Origin: Klenkia marina
Lineage (GTDB): Bacteria; Actinomycetota; Actinomycetes; Mycobacteriales; Geodermatophilaceae
DNA: 64,000 bases
NCBI RefSeq assembly: GCF_900101025.1
Contig: NZ_FMUH01000003.1
Coordinates: 496,001-560,000, forward strand
Reading direction: 5' to 3'
The translations under genes and the position numbers were made by a program. Positions within the stretch are counted from its first letter, which is position 1. Every line of letters begins with the position of its first letter. The notes beneath the pieces were generated by a model. The model was not told the origin of the DNA, ran no database searches, and worked only from the letters and a program-made list of their open reading frames with translations. Positions 1-8,953 of this stretch are shown here, piece by piece.

Positions 1-1
1 G

Positions 2-1039
2 CACGCCGCGGTGGACACCACGGTGGCCCTGGCCCGGGCGATCGTCGGCACGGGTGCGTCCGGCCTGGTCAACGCGGTGCTGCGCAAGGTCGCCGACGGC
101 GGCGACCGGGCGGCGTGGGTGCAGGCGCTGGGCGCCACCGGTGACGAGCGGCTCTCGCTGCTCACCGACCACCCGCAGTGGATCATCGACGCGTGGCGCG
201 GCGCGCTGGGATCCGACGCCGAGCTCGAGGACGCGCTGCTGGCCGACGACGAGGCCCCCGAGGTGCACCTGGTGGCCCGCTCGGTCGACCGGGCCACGCT
301 CATCGCCTCCTCCGACGGCCTGCCCGGCCCCTGGTCGCCGTACGCGGTGCGCCTGGAGGGCGGCGACCCCGGCCTGCTGCCCGAGGTGCGCTCGGGCTCG
401 GCGGGGGTGCAGGACGAGGGGTCTCAGGTCGCCGCGCTCGCGCTGGTGCGCGCCCCGCTGGACGGGCCGGACGCCGCGTGGCTGGACATGTGCGCCGGGC
501 CCGGCGGCAAGGCCGCGCTGCTGGCAGCGGTCCGTCCCGAGGGCGTGCGGCTGACCGCGGCCGACCGCTCGGAGCACCGGGTGGGTCTGGTCGCGTCGGC
601 GCTCCGGGACGCCGAGGACGTCGAGGTGCTGGTGACCGACGGCCGCACGGGTCCGTGGGAGGCCGGGTCGTTCGACCGCGTGCTGCTCGACGCGCCCTGC
701 ACCGGGCTGGGCGCGCTGCGCCGGCGGCCCGAGGTGCGCTGGCGGCGCACGCCGGAGGACGTCGCCCCGCTGGCCGAGCTGCAGCGCGAGCTGCTCGACG
801 CGGCGCTGGTCGCCGTCCGGCCCGGGGGCGTGGTGGCCTACGTGACCTGCTCCCCGCACACGGCCGAGACCGTCGACGTGGTGGCCGGGGTGGCCGACCG
901 CGACGACGTCGAGGTGCTGCCGGTGGCCCCGCTGTTCCCCGGGGTCCCCGACGCGGCCCGGGGCGACGGTCTGCAGCTGTGGCCGCACCGGCACGGCACC
1001 GACGCGATGTTCGTCGCCCTCCTGCGCCGCCGCTCCTGA
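2..1039 (+). CDS. rsmB: 16S rRNA m5C967 methyltransferase RsmB, 3' part
   Basis: S-adenosylmethionine-dependent cytosine-5 methyltransferase acting on 16S rRNA. The gene runs in from before the window: the frame is open from base 2, and the visible N-terminus (VDTTVALARAIVGTGASG) belongs to the NusB-like RNA-binding domain, so roughly the first 100 residues are missing. The catalytic domain is complete. The SAM-binding motif DMCAGPGGK lies near visible residue 161, the DAPC motif near 230 and the TCS motif near 282; the two cysteines in DAPC and TCS are the pair used by the RsmB/NOL1/NOP2/Sun family. The alternative GTG at 11 is an ordinary internal valine. It is followed by a convergent membrane-protein gene with an inverted repeat between them. 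Confidence 0.93.
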   Translation, partial: HAAVDTTVALARAIVGTGASGLVNAVLRKVADGGDRAAWVQALGATGDERLSLLTDHPQWIIDAWRGALGSDAELEDALLADDEAPEVHLVARSVDRATLIASSDGLPGPWSPYAVRLEGGDPGLLPEVRSGSAGVQDEGSQVAALALVRAPLDGPDAAWLDMCAGPGGKAALLAAVRPEGVRLTAADRSEHRVGLVASALRDAEDVEVLVTDGRTGPWEAGSFDRVLLDAPCTGLGALRRRPEVRWRRTPEDVAPLAELQRELLDAALVAVRPGGVVAYVTCSPHTAETVDVVAGVADRDDVEVLPVAPLFPGVPDAARGDGLQLWPHRHGTDAMFVALLRRRS

Positions 1040-1046
1040 CGCCGGC

Positions 1047-1136
1047 GGGATGTCCGCGCGGGGGTGGCCGGACATCCCCCACGGCGGCCGGCCGTTGCCC
1101 GGTGCGCGGACCGTCAGCGATGTCCGGCCACCCCCG
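1047..1136. repeat. Nested inverted repeats between convergent genes, likely two-way terminator
   Basis: Two overlapping dyads sit between rsmB and the convergent membrane-protein gene. A 10-base arm at 1047-1056 (GGGATGTCCG) pairs with 1069-1078. An 18-base arm at 1059-1076 pairs perfectly with 1119-1136 across about 42 bases. The right arm runs into the last codons of the minus-strand gene. The two pairings compete for the same bases. There is no T-run, as is usual for terminators in GC-rich actinobacteria. A terminator is the simplest reading. Confidence 0.5.
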
Positions 1137-1746
1137 GCGCTGCGCCGTGCGAGGCCAGCCACCGCCGGGCCGCTCGCCGTCGGCGCAGTCCGCGGACGCC
1201 ACCGACCCCGGCGAGCACCACCCACACCGCGGCGAAGTACCACGGGACGCCGCGGTCGGGGTCGGCTCGGTGCGCCAGGACGAGCCCCGCGGCCACGACC
1301 GCGTAGAACGGTGCGACCCACAGCAGTGAACGGCCCTCCCGCGCCCAGCGGTCGGCCAGGCCCTCCACGCGCGCCCGGCCGCCCGGCGGCGGGGGAGAGC
1401 AGGTGCGCAGGGCGACTTCGGCGCGGGCGTCGTCGAGCTCCTCGCCGGTGAACCGGCCGGAGTCCGCACGCCCGCGGTGCAGGTCGGCCACCGACTGCCC
1501 GGCGCTCCGCTCAAGCCACCACCACCCGAGCGCGACGCCGCCGCCGAGCAGGACGACCAGGACGACGGCGGACGCGTCGGGTGCACCGTCGTCCCAGCCG
1601 GACACCACGAACCAGGCCAGCAGGACGGCGGGGACGAAGGCGAGCCCGGCGCGGCGTCCGCGGCGTCGGCGGCGGGCCAGCCGCAGCACGGACTGCTCGG
1701 CGTCGTCGCCGACGCCGCTGCCGTCCACCCGGTCCCTCTCGTCCAT
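1114..1746 (-). CDS. Small membrane protein of unknown function
   Basis: A predicted 210-residue membrane protein that I cannot assign to a family. After an acidic start (MDERDRVDGSG) and an arginine cluster come two hydrophobic segments (AGLAFVPAVLLAWFVV and ASAVVLVVLLGGGVALGWWW), a charged cytoplasmic loop of about 60 residues, then two more segments (SLLWVAPFYAVVAAGLVLA and WYFAAVWVVLAGVGGV) and an arginine-rich tail. Four membrane helices with both ends inside would fit. The frame is open to 1791, but the ATG at 1746 has a purine-rich stretch in front and removes a glycine-rich extension, so I prefer it. It is a lone gene, convergent with rsmB. Confidence 0.6.
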   Translation of the reverse strand: MDERDRVDGSGVGDDAEQSVLRLARRRRRGRRAGLAFVPAVLLAWFVVSGWDDGAPDASAVVLVVLLGGGVALGWWWLERSAGQSVADLHRGRADSGRFTGEELDDARAEVALRTCSPPPPGGRARVEGLADRWAREGRSLLWVAPFYAVVAAGLVLAHRADPDRGVPWYFAAVWVVLAGVGGVRGLRRRRAARRWLASHGAAPGVAGHR

Positions 1747-1828
1747 CTGCCGCCCTCGTCCACCACCGGTGCCGGTCGGGCCCATGATCACGGACCAGGG
1801 GCCTGCTGTCGCGCCGAGGACGGCGTGC

Positions 1829-4525
1829 TCAGCCGGTGCGGGGTGCCGGCACCAGGCTGGTCTCCAGGCCGAAGACCTCGCCGGCGCCGGCAGCGGTGAG
1901 CGGCCGGGCCATGAGGTACCCCTGGGCGTGCTGGCACCCCTCGGCCAGCAGCGCGGCGAGGTCCTCCGGCCGCTCGACGCCCTCGCCCACGACGGTCATC
2001 CCCAGCGCGTGCGCGGTGCGGATCATGAGGTTGAGCAGCGAGCGCGAGGCAGGGTCGTCGGAGCCGACGAACGAGCGGTCGATCTTCAGGGTGTCCACGG
2101 GCAGGGTGCCCAGCTGGCCGATGCTGGTGTACCCGGTGCCGAAGTCGTCGATGGCCACGGCGACCCCGAGCGACCGGAGGCTGGCCATGTGCTGCACGGC
2201 GGTCGGCGAGTCCACCAGCACGGTCTCGGTGACCTCCAGGACCAGCAGCCCCGGGGGCAGCCCGGTGGCCGCCAGGGCCTCGGCCACGTGCTCCACCACC
2301 AGCGGGTCGGCCAGGTGCCGGCCCGAGATGTTGACCGCCATGGTGCGGCTCAGCGCGTCGGGGTTCCCGCTGCGCCAGGTCATCAGCTGGCTGCACGCCT
2401 CGTGCAGCACCCAGCGGTCCAGCGTGCAGACCAGCTCCGACTCCTCGGCGACCGGCACGAAGTCGTCCGGCGGGAGGGTGCCGAAGCCGGGGCGGTCCCA
2501 CCGCACCAGTGCCTCGTAGCCGACCAGCGACCCGCCGTCGACGGTCACCACCGGCTGGTACTGCAGCCGCATCTCGCCGCGTTCGATGCCGAGGGCGAGG
2601 GCGTCCTCCAGGTCGCGCTTGCGGGCGATGCGCAGCCGCAGCGACTCGTCGAACACCTCCACCCGGCCCCGGCCGCGCTGCTTGGCCAGGTAGGCGGCGG
2701 CGTCGGCCTGGGCCAGCAGGGTGTCGGCGTCCAGTTCGCCGTCCTGGTGCATGGCCATGCCCACGCTGGCCCCCACCGAGACGTGCACCTGGGCCCCGGA
2801 GGCCGAGCGCACCGTCGCCGGCTGGGCCACCGCCTGCACGAGCCGCTCGGCCATCACGTGCACGACGGTCTCGTCCCCGCCCTCGACGACGGCGACGAAC
2901 TCGTCCCCGCCCAGCCGGCACACGGTGTCCCCGGCCCGCATCTGGCTCTCCAGCCGCTGGGCGACCGCGCGCAGCAGCTGGTCGCCGGCGGCGTGCCCGT
3001 GCCGGTCGTTGACGACCTTGAAGCCGTCGAGGTCGATGAAGAGCATGCCGACCGCCGCACCGGCGCGCTGCCCGCGGGCCAGCGCGGCCCGGGTCAGTCG
3101 CAGCGCCTGCGCGCGGTTCGGCAGGTCGGTGAGGGGGTCGTGGGAGGCCTGGTGGGCCAGCTCGGTCTGCAGCCGGTCGTGCTCGCGCACCGACTCCACC
3201 AGCTGGACCACCGAGTCGTGGACGACCCGGCCCAGGGGCCCGGGGAGGGCATCGGCCAGGGAGGGGTCGTCGAGCTCGCCGCGCGTCACCGCACCGGCCT
3301 GGTCCTGGATGCGGACCAGGCTGTCCACGACCTCGCCCAGCGTCGCGGCCACCAGCCGCACCTCGCGGGGGCCGCTGACCGGGACGTCGACGAGCTCACC
3401 CTGGCTCACCTGCACGGCGCGCCGTGCGACCCCGAGCAGCGACCGGGTCACCCGGCGGCTCGTGCGCCAGGCCAGCAGCGCGGCGGCGACGGTGATCGTC
3501 ACCGCGCCGGCGATCGCGAACGTCCGCTCCTGCAGCGCTGCGGCCCGGTCGGCCTCGGCCGAGGCGGACGCGGCCTCGGCCGCGGCGGTGAGCAGCCGGG
3601 ACGCCGCCGCGTTGCGCTCGTCGTCGGCGGACAGGAGTGCGCCGAGGGTGACGAAGGAGGGCAGGACCGGGTCGCCGGTGAGGGTGCTGTCCATCAGCCG
3701 GGGGCCCGCGCCGCTGTCCAGGGCCGCCCACCGGGCGGCCAGGGCCGGGTCGCCGACCTCGTCCAGGCGGCCGGTGGCCCGGTCGAGCTCGGTGCGGGCG
3801 GCGGCCCAGGAGACCGTGGTGGACGCGCCCTCGCCGTCCATCGCGGTGGTCAGGAACGCGACGAGCTCGGTGCTGGCCGCCTTCGCGTAGGCGGCGCCGG
3901 CGTCGAGGTCGCGGAGCGCGGTGGTGGTGGCCGGCGTGAGGTCGTCGGTGGTGGCCTGCGCCATGACCTGCTGCCGCGCCCGCACGAGGTCGTCGGTCAG
4001 GGCGGTCATCCCGGCGTACAGCGGCGTCAGGGCCGCGCGCGAGGCCTGGGCGTCGATCGCGGTCCGCAGGTCGGCGAGCCGTGCGGCCACGTCGGTGGCG
4101 ACCCCGGCGGCACCGGGTGCCTCGACCGCCCCGGCGAGGGCCTCGTCGGTGCGCGCCCGGGCGGCGCTCAAGCGGTCCCGGAGCTGGTCGGCGGCCGAGG
4201 CGACGAACACGGCGGGCAGCTGCAGGGCCTGGCCCAGGGTGGGGTCGGCGAGCCCGGCGAGCCCGGTGGCCGGCAGGATCTCCTGCTGCACGGCCGCGGC
4301 GGCCTGGGTCAGTGCGCTGGCCGCGTGGACGGCGGTCTCGGCGTCGGCCGCGGCGGATGCGGACACCGAGGCCCGGGCCACGACCCATCCGGCGCAGGCC
4401 ACCAGCCCGAGGAGGGGCAGGGCCAGGGACGCCGCCAGGAAGACCCACAGGGGACGTCCGCCGACGAGGGCTGCACGGCGCTCCACCCTGCCTGCATCGG
4501 TCGCAGGGCCCGTCGGTTGACCCAC
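1829..4525 (-). CDS. Membrane GGDEF-EAL cyclic-di-GMP signalling protein
   Basis: Makes and/or breaks cyclic di-GMP at the inner face of the membrane. In 898 residues the order is: a short basic tail, a membrane helix (about 26-50), a helical extracytoplasmic sensor region rich in alanine (about 51-335), a second membrane helix (about 336-353), a HAMP-like linker, a GGDEF domain (about 450-620) and an EAL domain (about 635-890). The cyclase signature GGDEF is intact (539-543), and an RxxD inhibitory site (RAGD, 530-533) sits at the standard five-residue distance. The phosphodiesterase signature EAL (671-673) and the later DDFGTGYTS motif are also intact, so both activities look possible. Transcribed alone, divergently from the hydrolase at 4591. 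The sensed signal cannot be read from the sequence. Confidence 0.9.
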   Translation of the reverse strand: MGQPTGPATDAGRVERRAALVGGRPLWVFLAASLALPLLGLVACAGWVVARASVSASAAADAETAVHAASALTQAAAAVQQEILPATGLAGLADPTLGQALQLPAVFVASAADQLRDRLSAARARTDEALAGAVEAPGAAGVATDVAARLADLRTAIDAQASRAALTPLYAGMTALTDDLVRARQQVMAQATTDDLTPATTTALRDLDAGAAYAKAASTELVAFLTTAMDGEGASTTVSWAAARTELDRATGRLDEVGDPALAARWAALDSGAGPRLMDSTLTGDPVLPSFVTLGALLSADDERNAAASRLLTAAAEAASASAEADRAAALQERTFAIAGAVTITVAAALLAWRTSRRVTRSLLGVARRAVQVSQGELVDVPVSGPREVRLVAATLGEVVDSLVRIQDQAGAVTRGELDDPSLADALPGPLGRVVHDSVVQLVESVREHDRLQTELAHQASHDPLTDLPNRAQALRLTRAALARGQRAGAAVGMLFIDLDGFKVVNDRHGHAAGDQLLRAVAQRLESQMRAGDTVCRLGGDEFVAVVEGGDETVVHVMAERLVQAVAQPATVRSASGAQVHVSVGASVGMAMHQDGELDADTLLAQADAAAYLAKQRGRGRVEVFDESLRLRIARKRDLEDALALGIERGEMRLQYQPVVTVDGGSLVGYEALVRWDRPGFGTLPPDDFVPVAEESELVCTLDRWVLHEACSQLMTWRSGNPDALSRTMAVNISGRHLADPLVVEHVAEALAATGLPPGLLVLEVTETVLVDSPTAVQHMASLRSLGVAVAIDDFGTGYTSIGQLGTLPVDTLKIDRSFVGSDDPASRSLLNLMIRTAHALGMTVVGEGVERPEDLAALLAEGCQHAQGYLMARPLTAAGAGEVFGLETSLVPAPRTG

Positions 4526-4590
4526 TCCACCGATGGATCACCCCAACGGGTCGACGGGCGCCGCGTGCGGCGGCACCCGACCATGTCCGG

Positions 4591-6288
4591 GTGACCTCGA
4601 CCGCCCGGCCCCCGCTGCTGATGCGCCCGGGGTGGCGCACCCTGCGGGTGGACGCCGCCGGGTTGGTGGTCGGCACCGTGTTCGCGGTGCTGGCGATGAC
4701 GCCCTCGCTGCTCCCGCGCAGCTGGTTCTTCCAGGCCGTCGTCAGCGGCATCTCCGCCGCGATCGGCTACGGGCTGGCCCGCGGCGCCACGTGGCTGCTG
4801 CGCCGGTCCGCGCGGTGGCGTCGCGTGGAGGCGTGGGCGGGGGAGCACGTGCCCGGCCGGGTGCGCCGGGTCGGCTGGGTGCTGCTCCTGGTCGCCGTCC
4901 CGGTGTCGCTGCTGGTGGCGCTGACGATCGCCTCGGACTGGCAGCGCGAGGTGCGGTCGCTCATCGGCATGCCCGAGGAGACCGCCGCGGGCTGGCTGCG
5001 GGCCGCCCCGGCCGTCGTCGTGGTGGCCGCCGTCCTCGTCGCCGTGGCCCGCGGGGTGCGGTGGCTGGCCCGCGGGGTGACCCGCGTGCTGCGCCGGGTG
5101 CGGCTGCCGCGCCGCCCCGCCCAGGTGGTCGGCGCACTCGTGGCCGCGGCCCTGGTGGTAGGGGTGGTGGACGGCGTCGTGCTGCGGTGGGCGCTGTCGG
5201 CGGCCGACACCAGCTTCAGCGTCTCCAACGAGCAGACCCCCGACGGCGTCGAGCAGCCCGCCCTCGCCGAGCGCTCCGGGTCCCCGGAGTCCCTCGCGCC
5301 CTGGGACACCCTCGGCTCCCAGGGGCAGGCATTCGTGGCCGGTGGCCCGTCGCGGGCGCGCATCGCCGAGGCCGCCGGCATCGACGAGGAGGACGTCGTG
5401 GTGCCGGTGCGGGTGTACGTCGGGCTGGAGTCCGCCGACGCCCCGGAGGACCGCGCGGCCCTCGCCGTCCGCGAGCTCGAGCGCACCGGCGGCCTGGACC
5501 GCGCGGTGCTGACGGTGGTCACCACGACCGGCACCGGGTGGGTGAACAGCGCCGCACCGCAGGGGCTGGAGCTGATGCACGGCGGGGACGTCGCGACCGT
5601 GGCGACGCAGTACTCCTACCTGCCCAGCTGGCTGTCCTTCCTGGTCGACCGGTCGCGGGCGGCGGCCGCCGGGCGCACCCTCTTCGACGCCGTGCACGCC
5701 CGGGTGCAGCAGCTGCCCGAGGCCGAGCGCCCGCTGCTGCTCGTGTACGGCGAGAGCCTGGGGTCGGCGGGCTCGGAGGCGGCCTTCGACGGGCTGGCCG
5801 ACATCCGGGCGCGGGCCGACGGCGTCCTGTGGGTCGGCCCGCCGCACAGCAACGAGATGTGGTCGGCGCTGGTCGAGCGGCGCGACCCCGGGACGCCGGA
5901 GGTCGAGCCCGTGTACGCAGCGGGCATCGCGGTGCGCTTCGGCTCGGAGGTCGCCGACCTGGCGCAGCCCGACACCCCCTGGCTGGACCCCCGCGTGGTC
6001 TACCTGCAGCACCCGACCGACCCCATCGTGTGGTGGTCGCCGGACCTGCTGCTCTCCCGCCCGGACTGGCTGGTCGAGCCCCGGGGGGAGGGGGTGTCCC
6101 CGGCGATGAGCTGGTACCCGGTGGTGACGTTCTGGCAGGTCACCGTCGACATGACCAATGCCCAGTCCCCGCCCGACGGGTACGGGCACAACTACGGGGA
6201 CCTGCTGCTGGACGCCTGGGCGCTCATCGCCCCGCCGCAGGGCTGGACCGCCGCCGACACCGACCGAGCCCGGGCCGTCGTCGGGTGA
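4591..6288 (+). CDS. Membrane alpha/beta hydrolase, Abhydrolase_9 (DUF2319) family
   Basis: A 565-residue protein with several N-terminal membrane helices (about residues 25-205, including VFAVLAMTPSLLP and LLLVAVPVSLLVALTIA) followed by an alpha/beta hydrolase domain. The nucleophile elbow GESLG lies near residue 387. The build matches the actinobacterial Abhydrolase_9 family, an integral membrane N-terminal part plus a catalytic C-terminal part, whose substrates are poorly known; a lipid or ester substrate is a guess. The frame is open far upstream, but residues before the GTG at 4591 are not protein-like; no Shine-Dalgarno is obvious, so a near-leaderless message is possible. Its stop overlaps a GTG in the acs frame, suggesting cotranscription with acs. 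Confidence 0.8.
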   Translation: MTSTARPPLLMRPGWRTLRVDAAGLVVGTVFAVLAMTPSLLPRSWFFQAVVSGISAAIGYGLARGATWLLRRSARWRRVEAWAGEHVPGRVRRVGWVLLLVAVPVSLLVALTIASDWQREVRSLIGMPEETAAGWLRAAPAVVVVAAVLVAVARGVRWLARGVTRVLRRVRLPRRPAQVVGALVAAALVVGVVDGVVLRWALSAADTSFSVSNEQTPDGVEQPALAERSGSPESLAPWDTLGSQGQAFVAGGPSRARIAEAAGIDEEDVVVPVRVYVGLESADAPEDRAALAVRELERTGGLDRAVLTVVTTTGTGWVNSAAPQGLELMHGGDVATVATQYSYLPSWLSFLVDRSRAAAAGRTLFDAVHARVQQLPEAERPLLLVYGESLGSAGSEAAFDGLADIRARADGVLWVGPPHSNEMWSALVERRDPGTPEVEPVYAAGIAVRFGSEVADLAQPDTPWLDPRVVYLQHPTDPIVWWSPDLLLSRPDWLVEPRGEGVSPAMSWYPVVTFWQVTVDMTNAQSPPDGYGHNYGDLLLDAWALIAPPQGWTAADTDRARAVVG

Positions 6289-6314
6289 CCCCGCCCACGG
6301 GCCAGGATGGTCCG

Positions 6315-8252
6315 GTGCCCGACGACGACCTGTACCCCCCGCCGCCCGCCTTCGCCGCGCAGGCCAACGTGGGCCCCGGCACCCGCGAGCGTGCGGCTGC
6401 CGACCCGCAGGCGTTCTGGGCCGAGCAGGCAGCCCGGCTGCAGTGGGACCGGCCGTGGGACGACGTCCTCGACGACTCCGCCTGGCCCACGGCGCAGTGG
6501 TTCACCGGCGGGCGGCTCAACGTCGCCGTCAACTGCCTGGACCGGCACCTGGCCGCCGGGCGCGGGGACGTCGTGGCCCTGCACTGGGAGGGCGAGCCCG
6601 GTGACCGGCGCACCGTCACCTACGCGCAGCTGCACGAGCAGGTCTGCCGCCTGGCCCACGGCCTCATCGAGCTGGGCGTGCGGGCCGGTGACCGCGTGGT
6701 GCTCTACCTGCCGGTGCTGGTCGAGACGGTCGTGGCCACGATGGCCTGCGCCCGCATCGGCGCGGTGGTGAGCCTGGTGTTCGGCGGCTTCTCCGCCGAC
6801 GCGCTGCGGTTCCGGGTCGCCGACACCGGCGCGACGGTCGTGGTGGCCAGCGACGGGCAGTTCCGCCGCGGGCAGGCCGTCCCGGTGAAGTCGGTCGTCG
6901 ACGAGGCGGTCGCCGGCCTGGACCACGTCGAGCACGTGCTGGTGGTCCGCCGCACCGACGAGCAGGACCTGCCCTGGACGGCGGGCCGTGACGTCTGGTG
7001 GCACGACCTGCTCGAGCGCCAGCCGGCCCAGCACGAGGCCGCGTCGTTCGACGCCGAGCACCCGCTGTTCATCGTCTACACCTCGGGCACCACGGGCCGG
7101 CCGAAGGGCCTGGTGCACACCACCGGCGGGTACCTCACTCACGCCAGCTGGACGCACTGGGCGCTGTTCGACGCCAAGCCCGACGACGTCTACTGGTGCC
7201 AGGCCGACCTGGCCTGGGTCACCGCGCACACCTACGTGCTCTACGGCCCGCTGTCCAACGGCGCCACCCAGGTCGTCTACGAGGGCAGCCCGCTGACCCC
7301 GCACGCCGGCCGGCACTTCGAGGTCGTCGAGCGGTACGGGGTGACCGTGTACTACACCGCCCCCACGCTCGTGCGCACGTTCATGAAGCACGGGCCCCAG
7401 CTGCCGGCCGGGTACGACCTCAGCTCGTTGCGGCTGCTGGGCTCGGTCGGCGAGGCGATCAACCCCGAGGCGTGGCGCTGGTTGCACGAGCACGTCGGCG
7501 GGGGCCGCTGCCCGGTGGTCGACACCTGGTGGCAGTCCGAGACCGGGGCCGCGGTCGTCGCCCCGCTGCCGGGGGTCACGCCGCTCAAGCCGGGCTCGGC
7601 CACCCTGCCGGTGCCCGGCTGCGCGGTCGCCGTCGTCGACGACGCCGGGGCCGAGACCGCGCCCGGCGTCGAGGGCAACCTGGTGATCACCGCCCCGTGG
7701 CCGGGCATGGCCCGCACCGTCTGGGGCGACCACGAGAGGTTCGTCCGCTCGTACTGGGCGCCCTACGCCGAGCAGGGCTGGTACCTCGCCGGGGACTCGG
7801 CCTCCCGCGACGCCGACGGCTACGTGTGGATCGGCGGGCGCATCGACGACGTCCTCAACGTCTCGGGGCACCGGTTGAGCAGCATCGAGCTGGAGTCGGC
7901 GCTGGTCTCGCACCCGCGGGTGGCCGAGGCCGCCGTGGTGGGCGCGCCCGACGACGTCACCGGCCAGCGGATCGTCGCCTTCGTCATCACCCGGGACGCA
8001 CCCGGCGCCGACGACGCCGGGCTGGCCGAGCAGCTGCGGGCGCACGTGGCCACCCGGGTGGGGGCCGTGGCCAAGCCCCGCGAGGTGGTCGTGGTGAGCG
8101 ACCTGCCCAAGACCCGGTCGGGCAAGATCATGCGTCGCCTGGTCGCCGACCTCACCGCCGGCCGCGGCGGCGGGGACATCACCTCGCTGACCGACCCGAC
8201 GGCGCTGGCCGCGGTGGAGCGGGCCTGGACGGCGCACCGGGCGGGGGCATGA
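6315..8252 (+). CDS. acs: Acetyl-CoA synthetase
   Basis: AMP-forming acetate:CoA ligase that activates acetate to acetyl-CoA through acetyl-AMP in the cytoplasm. The 645-residue length is normal for the family. Visible motifs: the ATP-binding loop YTSGTTGRPKG near residue 255, DTWWQSETG near 402 and the C-terminal RSGKIMRR near 601, whose lysine is catalytic and is the usual target of regulatory acetylation. The GTG at 6315 gives the usual start length and has a weak AGGA in front; a GTG at 6285 overlapping the previous stop is an alternative ten codons upstream. The stop at 8252 overlaps an in-frame ATG for rpe. Other acyl-CoA synthetases share the fold, but the motifs and length favour acetate. 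Confidence 0.9.
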   Translation: MPDDDLYPPPPAFAAQANVGPGTRERAAADPQAFWAEQAARLQWDRPWDDVLDDSAWPTAQWFTGGRLNVAVNCLDRHLAAGRGDVVALHWEGEPGDRRTVTYAQLHEQVCRLAHGLIELGVRAGDRVVLYLPVLVETVVATMACARIGAVVSLVFGGFSADALRFRVADTGATVVVASDGQFRRGQAVPVKSVVDEAVAGLDHVEHVLVVRRTDEQDLPWTAGRDVWWHDLLERQPAQHEAASFDAEHPLFIVYTSGTTGRPKGLVHTTGGYLTHASWTHWALFDAKPDDVYWCQADLAWVTAHTYVLYGPLSNGATQVVYEGSPLTPHAGRHFEVVERYGVTVYYTAPTLVRTFMKHGPQLPAGYDLSSLRLLGSVGEAINPEAWRWLHEHVGGGRCPVVDTWWQSETGAAVVAPLPGVTPLKPGSATLPVPGCAVAVVDDAGAETAPGVEGNLVITAPWPGMARTVWGDHERFVRSYWAPYAEQGWYLAGDSASRDADGYVWIGGRIDDVLNVSGHRLSSIELESALVSHPRVAEAAVVGAPDDVTGQRIVAFVITRDAPGADDAGLAEQLRAHVATRVGAVAKPREVVVVSDLPKTRSGKIMRRLVADLTAGRGGGDITSLTDPTALAAVERAWTAHRAGA

Positions 8253-8278
8253 CCCACGCCCGCACCTACGATCACCCG

Positions 8279-8953
8279 GTGCCGCGCCACCCGATGATCG
8301 CCCCCAGCCTGCTGTCCGCCGACTTCGCCCGGCTGGCCGAGGAGACCGCGCGGATCGCCGACGCCGACTGGGTGCACGTCGACGTCATGGACGCGCACTT
8401 CGTGCCGAACCTGACCCTCGGCGAGCCGGTGGTGAAGGCGATCCAGGCGGTGAGCCCGGTGCCGCTGGACTGCCACCTGATGATCACCGACCCCGAGCGG
8501 TGGGCCCCGGCCTACGCCGAGCTGGGCGCGCACAACGTCACCGTGCACGCCGAGGCCTGCACGGGCGACCCCCGCGACCTGGCGAAGGACCTCCGGGCCG
8601 CCGGGGCGAAGGCCGGTCTGGCCCTCAAGCCCGGCACCCCGCTGGAGGACTACCTCGAGGTGCTGCGCGACTTCGACACCCTGCTGGTCATGAGCGTCGA
8701 GCCCGGCTTCGGCGGCCAGTCCTTCATGCCCGAGGTGCTGGGCAAGGTCCGCGAGGCCCGCCGGCTGGTCGACACCGGGCACCTCGACCTGCTGGTCGAG
8801 ATCGACGGCGGCATCAACGCCGACACCATCGAGGCCGCGGCCGAGGCCGGGGTGGACATGTTCGTGGCCGGCTCGGCCGTCTACGGCGCCGCCGACCCGG
8901 GTGCCGCGATCGCCGGGCTGCGCGCGCAGGCCGCCCGCGCGATCGCGCCGTGA
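8279..8953 (+). CDS. rpe: Ribulose-phosphate 3-epimerase
   Basis: Interconverts ribulose 5-phosphate and xylulose 5-phosphate in the pentose phosphate pathway and Calvin-type cycles. The TIM-barrel signatures are all present: IAPSLLSADF at the N-terminus, HVDVMDAHFVPN with metal ligands, DCHLMI, MSVEPGFGGQSF and EIDGGIN, then VAGSAVYG in the phosphate-binding region. Three starts are possible. ATG 8249 overlaps the acs stop (ATGA) and gives 234 residues, GTG 8279 gives 224, and ATG 8294 gives 219; family length favours 8279. It lies just before ribD, and ribulose 5-phosphate is the direct substrate of RibBA downstream, so the linkage makes metabolic sense. Confidence 0.93.
   Translation: MPRHPMIAPSLLSADFARLAEETARIADADWVHVDVMDAHFVPNLTLGEPVVKAIQAVSPVPLDCHLMITDPERWAPAYAELGAHNVTVHAEACTGDPRDLAKDLRAAGAKAGLALKPGTPLEDYLEVLRDFDTLLVMSVEPGFGGQSFMPEVLGKVREARRLVDTGHLDLLVEIDGGINADTIEAAAEAGVDMFVAGSAVYGAADPGAAIAGLRAQAARAIAP

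Noticed and set aside
1403-4594. Very long open frame on the plus strand opposite the GGDEF-EAL gene
   Set aside because: Residues are His/Gly/Ala/Gln/Arg-rich without family features; it mirrors the high GC third positions of the real minus-strand gene.
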